Shown: positions 47,301 through 59,300 of the stretch, piece by piece
Numbering within the stretch: position 1 is the stretch's first letter
Layout of the letters: each line of letters starts with the position of its first letter
NCBI GenBank assembly: GCA_030562195.1
Contig: JAUJPP010000005.1
Coordinates: forward strand, 8,738,826-8,802,825
Source: Nipponacmea schrenckii
Taxonomy: Eukaryota > Mollusca > Gastropoda > Lottiidae
DNA length: 64,000 bases
Direction of reading: 5' to 3'
Position numbers and translations under genes: made by a program
Notes under the pieces: generated by a model
Databases searched by the model: none
Seen by the model: the letters and a program-made list of their open reading frames with translations, nothing else
What the model was told of the DNA's origin: nothing

Positions 47301-50300
47301 GAATACTTAAGAAGGATCAATGCCAAGAGATTTGACCAAGGACCAGATGGTAAAAAAATACCTCTGTGAACCTTATTTATTATCCTTGAAAAAAATTGTT
47401 GTTTTTTCTTAACTTAATAGGATTAGAAACAGACTGGCTGTTAGAGTAGCCTCCCCTGATTGTCCACGTTTCCACCTTCGAGCACTAACATAAGAATGGT
47501 TCAATAGAATTATTTTTTTATTTTTTTAAGCTTCTTACAACTAAATCAATACATGGTAGAATTAAACCTGGAATATTGATAGAATTATTGAGATAACGAG
47601 GAAGGAGGTCGAAGGAGGTCATCTTACGGTCATTTCACAAAACAAAAAATTGACCAATGAGAGGATTAACGATGCTTGAATAGAGTAGGGCTGCAGCTGA
47701 GAAATAATCAGATTCTATATTCTATTGACATCAGTCTTCAACTTTATTCAATCTCTATTTTTTACTTCTTGAATGATAACAATTAAAGCAGAAATTAACC
47801 AAAACATGGATGGAAGGAAGGCCAACACCTAATTAAAAGTCATCAAGTAAAGTAGATGATCATGGTTTTCACTCTCTTGGTTAACCAATTGACTTTATAG
47901 CTGGCTCCTTCCATTACCTATTTTGACTGACCGATTCCACATTTTACCAACAGGTTCCGCACCCCTCAGCTTATCCCTTTCAAAAAGTCAACATGGCATA
48001 TGGAAAAAGAACTTAATGAATCACAATGATACGTAAGTGTTCCATCTCTTGTATGATAATTACTTTAAAAGTAGGCATTGACCAAATTGTGTTTACCTAC
48101 TCTTCAAAAATCTAATCCCAACCAGCAAAGTTTTCTTTGTCCATGATGAGTAGGTGTCAGGAAAAGGTTGACGTAGAATTGACCGAAATGGAGATTAGCA
48201 ATACTTCAAGCAACCACGTTTATTTGTCCAATCGTAAGTATATTAAAGAAACGGTACTGCAGTAAATCAAAGTCTCGCAGCAAACCGAGACTATTTATTA
48301 GGTTATAAGTATAATTGTATGTTTCAGTAACAGACACACAGAAAGGGAGGTAATTCAATTAGAGAGTAGTAGAAAGAAGGTAAATAAGGAAGTTGAATAT
48401 GAGGCGGCAACTAAATGAATTATGGACAAGTCGTTTGAAGATGAACGTTGGGACTTCGTTAATTTTCATCAAACTAATCTAACTATAGTATTAACTAAAA
48501 TAAACACCACGAGGAATAAATGGCGGCGAGAGCAATCCGCAGTAATTGAGTCAGATTCTAATTTTGTCAGCCATTATTATTATTGACTATACTGATTACA
48601 TTTTTACTTTAATACACACTCATACATTTCAGGACTTAAAGTAACTCAGTTGAGTTCTCTTCCTTGATCAATCTGTGGATTTGATAGTTCCCGGGTCTGT
48701 GGCTGATCAATTTTGTTGTTAGTGTCATACTGGTATTTCAAAAAGTGGAATTCCACACAAACTCTCATTTCATTGTAAGATTTTTGGGGAAACGGGCAGT
48801 TGTAATGCATGAGAGAAACTCAATTGGATTCATTACGTAGAAAAGTAAGAAAGAAACAACTATATTTTACAAGGATAACAACTCAGGTTCATAATCAAGG
48901 ATCCTTTCTACCAGCTGGTCCTTGTCCATACCTCTTGGCATTGATTTTACAAGGATAACAACTTAGGTTCACAAAGATCCTTTCTACAAACTGGTCCTTG
49001 TCCATACCTCTTGGTATTGATTTTACAAGGATAACAACTTAGGTTCACAAGGATCCTTTCTACCAGCTGGTCCTTGTCCAAACCTCTTGGTATTGATTTT
49101 AAAAGGATAACAACTTAGGTTCATAATAAAGGATCCTTTCTACCAGCTGGTCCTTGTCCATACCTCTTGGTATTGATTTTACAAGGATAACAACCTAGGT
49201 TAACAGTTAAAAATCCTTGCAACCAGTCGGTCCAAAACTGTAGATATTTTTTATATTTAAACACCCTTTGCATAAATTTAACCTGAAATGCCCTTTAACC
49301 TTTAACACCAATCAGAATAGATTTCCATCAAAAATATTTCGAAGCAGTCTGTCTATCACCTGTTGCTTTATTTACATATTAGTTAAATTAACGCACCTTT
49401 TCTCAATCAGTAATTAAACGTTGATCGTTAATTATTATATCATACAGGTATTTACATAACACCGTCTGCTAATATAACCTAACCTTTCAATCAATAACAC
49501 GCATATTGTTTTAACCAATCAACACTTAGCTATTATTGTTTTAACCAATCATCGCTCTAGTATTATTCAAATTTTTAAAGGTATCAGTCACACTAATAAT
49601 ATCATCACGATGTCATGGTATATAATACCTTGACATCAATAGCCACTTTTGTATCTTGAAGTTCGTAATTATAGCAATGTGATTGGATTGTAAACTAGCA
49701 AAAACAGCCAATCAGGTTCGTCGACAGATTATCGTTAACAATTATGGCTGATTAAGCAAATTACCAAGGTAGACACAATTTCTTACAAAAGATTTAAAAG
49801 CATTCTTCAAATAAAAACAGACTGAAATCTTTGAAGGTTAACACATTTTTTAAGTTTAAAATCACATGTTTTTGAAAATTCATATAAAAAAATCAAAATA
49901 AGTGAAGAGTGATTAATGTAGCAGCCTGCTAAAAAAACTAATTAAACATTTTTATTCATTTTTAACATCCTTACATTCAAATAAAAATTGTATAAATCGC
50001 AAATTAAAATCAATTCTAAAATAAAAAAATAAGGGAAAGGCATCCTTTAATAATGGTTATGTTATTGTATCAACAATGGATTAAAGGTTTATTTATAAAT
50101 AATACAAACCGACATCAAATATTGACACTGTACAATGTCAACATTTTCCACTTATTTTTTATATTATTAATGTCAATTTATTAATGTCATTTTTTAATCA
50201 GTCTGTCACCTTGAGACAATGTCGGACGATGTCGGTAAATACACCAATGTTTAGAAAAACCCCTATTCATTGAACAGGTGACGAAAATATGGTCTGGTGA

Positions 50301-53300
50301 TTGTATCCATGACGATGTCAATGTCAATTTGTTGTGTGGAAAGTTGGAATATGTTATTTCATATCTCCATAGATTAGTTTTCTCAGGAACTTTCAGTGCC
50401 CGAATATGTTGAGAATTTTGCCCGAATATGATCAAGCAGAAAGTTTTTGGGGCCCTCCCCTGCTCCCCCCTCCTGTACTCCTATGCATGCTTATAGCTCC
50501 ATCAACCCTTAAAAAACAGACACTAACAGTGTGCAATCAGGGAAACCTTTCAAAGACAAGGGATTTTGGAGTTGTGTGTTCGACTTGAAAGAAACCTCAA
50601 TCGTCCATAAAGAGAAGAACAGACACTCAGAGTGTGCATTGAGGGAAAGCCATTCACGTACAGCAGTTTTACGAAAAAAAAAATTATTTTCTAAAGACAT
50701 TTTGTAGAAAGCCAAGAGTCAATGGATATTTTACCTTGGGTATTTAATACGACAAGACATATTGAAGAGAATCTGTTAAGTGAAGAATAACAGACATTCA
50801 GGGCCTGCCTGACAGTTCATTTCCTTTAAATACTCATCAACTCTCTAGATGGCAGCACCCAACACTTCCTGTTATCGTCATAGATACAAGATATATTCCT
50901 CCAATCAATGCTTGTATAGCTGATGATTGACATATTGGAGAAAAAAAATATTTCTTTCTTTCCGTAGAATGATTTGAGACCTTAAAAGGTTAAAATAAAA
51001 TGTTCTTGCAATGGCATTGATTGGCCAATGAACAAACTCAAAAACGTTTCAATAAATCTATAGGGGTAGGGGGTGAGAGGGGGTCATAGAATGGTCAAGG
51101 GGACTTACAGAACTTGAAAGTAAATTGAGGACAGAGTAGCAGGACTTAGCAGGAGTGTTATCAAGCTTTTTTTATTTATAACAAAACGTGCAGGCGTATA
51201 AAAATAGTAAAAAAATTAGAAATCGATAAAAGTCAAGCTGACTTAGAAAGAAGTGAGTCAAAATACAAACAGACGTAAATTATTTGAAAATCAACAAGGT
51301 TGTTATTTTTCAACCTCTTCAACTGCCTTTGGTTAATCGAGTTTAAAAATAGGCTTGTTATTTTTTCCTGTCCTGTTTTAACACATATCCCTCCCTGGGG
51401 CCAGAAAAAACAATACTTGACATGGACGGAACATCGTCAATATATTGGAGAAAGATGGTGGAAGAAAGTTTTGAAGGAAGTCAAAGGGTTTTCAGACCAG
51501 TTAATGGGTTTCAACTCTGTATAATTAAGTTATCTAAACAATTTTCGAATTCTCTTAATATCCAGCTTGGTCTACTGGATACATCTACCGTTGCTTAGTT
51601 ACATCGCACAACGTTGCGATTGCCAAGTTCAAATTTTGGACTTCTGAACCCCAGTCGCCCCCTGTCAGTGATACAGGCCCTCCATATGCTACAGGTTGTG
51701 TACGTCAAAGACCCATCTAGAGTTGAAAATCCCAGAAAGAGTAGGCTAATGTCCCTGTCCTGGCAAAATTTCCCTCATTGCACACTGCTGCTTCAAATCA
51801 GTACCAGTACCTTAATATTCAATTCAATAATTTTAATGAGATTTCATCTCTGAAGATTTCGTCAGCGATAATTCCTGGCCCAGTAATCCAATATGGCCAC
51901 CAGTAACCCTTTCGCTATCAATCAGAATTAATTATTTATTGGTAAATCTAGTAGATTACTTCCCTTAGTCTCATGAATGTCAAATTTTCTTCGCACTTAT
52001 CCCAGCACTTTGTTATTTATGCAACTAAATTAAGCTGGAGAGAAATCCGTACTTCATAAAAACTTCTATAGTTTCCGTGAAGGATTTAGTTTAATTTGAT
52101 TGGAGCCATCGATTGGTTGGATTTCTTCGTGCCGAGTCTGGCCGCTCGTCAATCGGATGACCATTGAAGAAGATTTACGATATTTCTACCCTCGTAAATA
52201 GTAAAGTCACGTCATTAAAACTTTCCACTGTAATAACAACATTATATAGTTTTATATTTTACTGGGGAAATTCTTCGATAAAATTTTGATAGATTGATGA
52301 TCAATGAAGAAATAAAACATAAGAAATGAAGGAATGAAGAATGAAGAAATGAAGAAATGAAGAAATGAAAATAAAGAATGAAGAATGAAGAAAAGAAATG
52401 AAGGAATGGAGAAATGAAGGAATGAAGAAATGAAGGAATGGAGAAATGAAGGAATGAAGGATGGAAAAATGAAGGAATAAATGAAGTAAATAAAAGGATG
52501 AATAAAATAATGTTTAGGAAGAAATAAAGGAATGCTTAGACAATGAAGAAATAAAGGAAAACAGAATGAATGAATGAATAAAAAAATAACTGAATGAAAA
52601 TAATGAATGAGGAATGAATAAATAAATTGAATAAAATTAAAATAAAAATGAATGAAAAAATGAATAATGAAATAATGAATACCAATTTAAAACTTAACCA
52701 ATTAACAAATTTAATTAAAAAAAAAAACTCAATTTGATCAATCAACTGAATATTCAATCGGGAAACTAATCAAATGAAATTATTCACAATACCCATTAAC
52801 AAACTAGACAAACCAGCCCAAGACTTTTTATTTTTTATCATCATTAATATTCCAGTCTGTTGAGAAGTGGGATTGTTTCACTGTCTTATTAGGTGATTTT
52901 AAAGGTGTTTAAACCCCTCAGACTACTGTTACTTAGGGTTTTATGCTAATTACTTGAATCACTAAAAGAGAAAACTGATAGAAGTCTTTGTCAAGTTTCT
53001 ATTAGCACCATTTCAATTTTAAGTCAGACGTCTGCCGGAGCCTGTTTCACGAAAACTTAACTTAGGATGATTTTAGTGTTCCAATGGTCAGATTGGTCAA
53101 TCACTAAAATTGAGTTTTTATTAACCAATCAGGTTACTGTATTTCTTAAAATCTTAATTGTATTCTTTAAAATTAAAATTTAGTGAAACAACTCTAGAAA
53201 AACTAGAGGCTTTTTTGATTGAAACAAATCGCTCTTAATTCGATCAAGTGTGCATTTATATTAGTGAAGCACCTACAACTATTTAACTACATATATTTCA

Positions 53301-56300
53301 GCAATAAGCCAGAGCAGGATAGAAAAAAATCCCTGATTGCATACTGCATGGCGTTGATTGTTATCATAAGCTTAAATAGATTCAGAAACGTAGGCCGAAA
53401 CTAATCCATCGCATTTAATTCAAAATCTAAAAATAATTTTTTGACATTATCAGAGCGCTATTAAAAGACAATATCAATTGGAATGGAAATATAAAAAGTA
53501 GCTGGGAGCCATGTGCCATCTTAACAAACAAAACTAGCATGTATCTTGATGTAGTTTTTAATCGTTACTCGACCGACTGAATAGCAGCCATTTTAAAATA
53601 GGAAATGACATTCTAGATTTGTAATCTGAGTAAATATTAGTTATTCGAAGCCATTATTATAATGCACAGAATAACTGTTTTTATATGAAATTCCAATTTG
53701 TGATTTTTTCATCATGTGATTAGTCAGAGCTACTTCAAGGTCTGAGTCAGTGCCGGAAATAGTGATATACACAAACATTGCAGCATCCAGACATGATGTT
53801 GAAATTTTGCTAAATGATATAGTCCAAGTTATTTCAAGGTCTGAGTCAGTGCTGGAAATAGTGATATACACAAACATTGCAGCATCCAGACATGATGTTG
53901 AAATTTTGCTAAATGATATAGTCTGAGGTACTTCAAGGTCTGAGTCAGTGCTGGAAATAGTGATACACACAAACATTGCAGCATCCAGACATGATGTTGA
54001 AATTTTGCTAAATGATATAGTCCAAGTTATTTCAAGGTCTGAGTCAGTGCTGGAATTAGTGATATACACAAACATTGCAGCTCTACAAATGATGCTTAAA
54101 TTTGCTAAATTATTTAGGCATTCAAGGTCAGAGTAATAAGTGCCAACCATGATGATATACACCAACATTCCATCAAAAGATTCAAGATGTATGGTCAGCT
54201 GTAAACTGAGCAGTGAGCAATTGGGAAAACAGTTCTAAAGCAGTCCATCATCCAATTCCTCTACACCTTCTTCAGCAGAGGAGGTATGCTGAGCAATCAG
54301 GAAAATTTGTCATAATAGCTTATCTATAGACCTCAAGATTAGTAATCAAGCAACTTACTACCTAGGCTAACCTAATGTCAAACTTCAACAACTGGAAGTG
54401 AATGAGGTTTTCAGTCCTATTTATCTTAACTTCTGCTAGCTAAGACGAACGGTCATGTCACTAGTGTGCAATGAGGGAAAATTGGGCAATTCATCAAGTC
54501 TTTTTCACATTCCAAATCACGAGAGACGGAACAGAAAAACCAAGAATGGAAGAAATTTGTAATTGATTATTGATGGAGTGAAATATGGGCGTTTTTTTTA
54601 AAAGTTTTTACGACTCTTCATCACATGATTTTTACCAGAAAGTCTGACAAGAATGGGGCATTAATGATGGCAATAAAATATAGAATTCCATGTGGACTAT
54701 GAAATACAGCTGTAGAGTCATCAGACAAACGACATGCATTTCTGCGATAAAAGCCATAAATATTAAAATTTGTGCCATTCTGATACGGTAATTTCTGTAT
54801 CTTGTATTCAATTTCTCGTATCATTAGTTTAAAATTTCTCGATAGATTGAAAGACTGGCGCGTTATTTGACTGATGACTAACTCAATCAGTCGGTAAAAT
54901 CGACTGCGGACCAACGTCTCTAATTAACACGTCTCCATTCCCATACTCTCGTCGACTTTTATCGGCGTTCTTTAATGTCAAGATAGTCAAGTTTATTCCC
55001 TTTCGGACCTTTAACTCTGTCCCTAACGTCAAGTCATAATTTTAATGTGTGTTCAATGAGGCATTCTCAGTTAGACAAGTCCCTATCATCCAGACCATAA
55101 TTGTAATGAGATTTTGTGCTATAATGAAGTCCCTTATGTCCAGAACATAAATTTAATGTGTTCAATGAGGCAATCTCATTTAGCCAAGTCTCTATCATCC
55201 AGACCATAATTGAAATGTGGTTTTGAGATGTAAGGAAGACCCTTATGTCTTTAATGGAATAAGTCTGGTACATCAAGACTGTAATAGTAATGTATGTTCA
55301 ATGAAGCTTTGGCTTTTAACAAAGTCTCTATCATCCAGACCATAATGTATGCTCAATGAAGCTATGACTTGTAACGAAGTCTCTATCATCCAGACCATAA
55401 TTATAATGTATGTTCAATGAAGCACTGTGGCCCTGTGTCAACATGAATCATGTATTTCAAGTTTATGGCCAGATTTCATATGATAACTATGAAATATTCT
55501 AATGGTCTCCACGGAAATGATTTGCCGATTTAATGAATTAAAACTGATTTTTGTGCTAAAATCGTCAATAAAATTCTGCATGTGATTAAAATTAATGTTC
55601 ATTTTCGCTTGATTTTATTGTTCAAACTTGTTGATTCATGAGCATGTTTAATGTCGGCCATAAATTTTGTTTATTGTTAATATTTTACGCAACATTTGTC
55701 GTAATGGATTGAAAATGGGAAGCAAAAGTCAAATTTTAATTGCGTGACATGTTTGAAATACGAATAATAATTTTATTGATATGGTTACATCCTAAATAAC
55801 ATGCAGAGTAACAGTTTATTACTGGAAGCTGACATTTTTTATTTTAAACCACTCAGATGGGACAATAAACCGAGGCACCGTGTGTTACAGCTGTTCTATC
55901 TAGAGTTAGAAAAATTTAAACCAGCTTTAGGGTATGTCTAGAATTTAAACCCAGAGTAGGTGATGTCTAGAATTTAAACCCAGAGTAAGGTGATGTCTAG
56001 AATTTAACCCAGAGTTGTATGAATTTAACTAAGCCTTAATCCAGAGTAAGGTGATGTCTAGAATTTAAACCAGCTTTAGGTGATGTCTAGAATTAAACCA
56101 GCTTTAGGTGATGTCTAGAATTAAACCCAGAGTTCGGTGATGTCTAGAATTAAACCCAGAGTTAGGTGATGTCTAGAATTAAACCCAGAGTTAGGTGATG
56201 TCTAGAATTTAACCCAGAGTTAAGTGATGTCTAGAATTAAACCCGGCTTTAGGTGCGCCAGACTTAGGTGATGTCTAGATATTTAACTCAGCAAAGTGAT

Positions 56301-59300
56301 GTCTGGTTGTGTGATTAAGTGTAGGTTATAGGAAACACTAATACTCAAGGATATACGAAACTGAATAAAGTTGAAATATTAATATTGCTGACCAGAAATA
56401 TAACCTGTCAAAGCTGTCTCTTAATTATAAATAATAGAACAATACTAAAAACAAATAATTCATCATTGTCTAGATCATTGACTATTATGGGATAGATGAT
56501 TGACTATTATGGGATAGATAATTGATGTTAATAGTACCAGTAAATTGTGAAGTGACGACTAATTCAACACTATGCTATCCCCTGAGACTATATGTTTATA
56601 CAAATACCACCTATTATTGTATTGTGCGAGTTTCTTTCTCACTGCCATTACGAACACGAGAGTCAGGTAGTCGAATATATAATTAGACAACCATATACCT
56701 TGACAAGAGTAAATTAACACATAACACAAATTTTGGTAAGGAACTAAATGACTGTATCACTTTAAAAAGTAAATATGTAACTGTTTATCAATGAATATCA
56801 GATATTTGATGACTTAAAAATTGTATAATTCGATGAATAAATCCCTTAGATAAGTAAATAAACTGTTTATGATAGAATAGAGACTGAAATTTGATGACTT
56901 AAAAACTAAATACTTGAAGAAGATATGCCTTAAATAAGTAAATATGTAACTGTTTGCCAATGAATATCAGAGATTTGATGACTTAGAAACTATATAATTT
57001 GAAGAAGATATGCCTTAAATAAGTAAATATGTAACTGTTTACCAATGAATATCAGAGATTTGATGACTTAGAAAACTATATAATTGAAGGAGATATGCCT
57101 TAAATAAGTAAATATGTAACTGTTTACCAATGAATATCAGAGATTTGATGACTTAGAAACTATATAATTTGAAGAAGATATGCCTTAAATAAGTAAATTT
57201 GTAACTGTTTATGATAGAATATCACTGAGATTTGATGATTAAAACTAATATCTTGGGAGATATCCTTAATAAGTAAATTGTAACTGTTTACCAATGATAT
57301 CAGAGTATTTGATGACTTGAAACTATTAATTTGAAGAGATATCGGCCTTAAATAAGTAAATTTGTAACTGTTTATGATAAAATACCACTGAGATTTGATA
57401 GATCAATATCCTTCTTTACTCTCTCAATATAACTTGTTATTTTAATCTAGGGGGTTGTATCCTGTTTATTAGTTTATATCTTTTAACTTTTGACTTCTAT
57501 TGTAGTTAATCTTTTGTCTTTGTATTTATTGTGTAAACAAGGAGGGTTGTAGTCCAGTTGGTGAGAGTGTTGAAATCTTACATGACATCATGGAACTTAT
57601 CTATGTTTTTACATTTATTGTGTAAGCAAGAAGGGTTGTAGTCCAGTTGGCTAGAGTGTTGAAATCTTAACATGACATCAGCTGATTTATTTATGTTTAA
57701 TCTTTTGTTTCTGCATATATGTAATCAAGATGGGTTGTAGTCCAGTTGGTGAGAGTGTTGAAATCTTTATATGAAGTCATTTGCTTGTTATAAAAAATAT
57801 AAAAACTCACGAATCGTGTAAACTGCAATCAAAAAATGTGAAGTTGGTTGAGACGACATCTTTTTCTTTGGACTGTATGGATAACTTCATTACAATATGA
57901 TCTGAAATAAATAAATAGCTTAGATAATTAACATAAAATGGAGTTTTACATCTCTATTTACTGATTCAGTTTTGTTTATGAAGATGAGCAAAGACAATTG
58001 GTGTGCACTGGCCATCTTTTTCATATCCAACTGTTGAGTAATTCAGCCATCTTGTTAAAACAGAATCCTGAAAATTTCAAAATATTTTAGCTTGCCACTC
58101 CTTTTAGCAATTAATATCAAGTCTAAATCTGAAATATTAATTTAACAAACAGTCAAATAACTTCCTTGAGTGGCATTTAGTAATTAGAGAATATATATCA
58201 GGAATCAATTATATAGATAACAATTACTTTATTAAATAACTTGTAATGCTTAGCTTGTTAAAGACAAGAGTATCCTCGTTGAAACGTTCAAATTATATAA
58301 TTAAGTCATTGTGATCCATATAATTGTGTTCATATATAAAGACTCTGAAAATAGATATCAGTGCAAATTATTTAATAAAGTCATTGTTATCTATATAATT
58401 GTATCAGATATTATTACTCTGAAAATAGGCATCATTATTTAAATTGTTTCAGTCTTCTGCTAGTTTATCTCCAAGCGCTAGTAATTTCAAATATCAGGAA
58501 TTTTATATCATTTGAAATATTTCAGACAATTCCCTTTATGTAAATGGAAATTGAATCAAAAGAATTTCAAACAATTGAAAGATAAGAGCCGTCTGCTAAT
58601 TAAAATTATCAAAAAAAAGATGATAGCGTTTCAAAGGCCAGCAGACTTTTCCGAACAATGTTATCCATTCTCCCCAGGTGGTCTTCATCATTTACAATAT
58701 GTCTGTGGAATTTGATTCCTGCAAGAATCATGCTTTGAATTTCCTCGACAACCTCTAATTGTTTCCAAATATATTTTTTTAAAATTCATATAAAATTAAT
58801 TCAAGTTTATATATAGAAGTACTTAAGATTAATTCAAAATTAAACATTTTTTAGAGTTGAATCAGACATGTCTTGTAATTGCAAAAACATCTTTACAGTC
58901 TGGAGCTCTAGTCAGACATGGCTGGCAAATACAGTCAAATCAAAAGTCTAGAGCTCTAGTCAGACTTGACTGGCAAAAACATCCAAAACAACAGTCCTGA
59001 ACAGAATGTTCTTGTTTAATAAGTAGCCATATTTCTCAATTCCTGATATATGAGTTAGGAAAAAAATGGCGCCATTGTCTATTGTTGCATGCAAGTTGAT
59101 TGACAAGCCATTTATTTGCTGGGAAAAAAGGTAAAGTGCTAGAGCAGGAAAATATGGCGGAATTGTTGATGAAAACATTAACATGCATTCATATAAGGAA
59201 TTAAAAGTCAACAGAAAATTTACATTAAAAGGATCATACGTGTCGCAAAAAACTAGCAGGTGGTTGAAAAAATTCTCCAGAAATTGTTGCAGTTTAATTC

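Larger units (their letters stand above)
46506..57810 (-). other. Largest plexin intron (11.3 kb)
   Basis: No exon was recognised on either strand. It holds the arrays listed at 48860, 52300, 53736, 55060, 55910, 56760 and 57537, plus a SINE at 51660 and fragments near 50530, 50630 and 54470. Other stretches are AT-rich single-copy-looking DNA. Confidence 0.6.

Noticed and set aside
53641..54168. 175-codon minus open frame with a repeated peptide
   Set aside because: A 99-bp repeat inside a plexin intron, with no start context, signal peptide or splice support.
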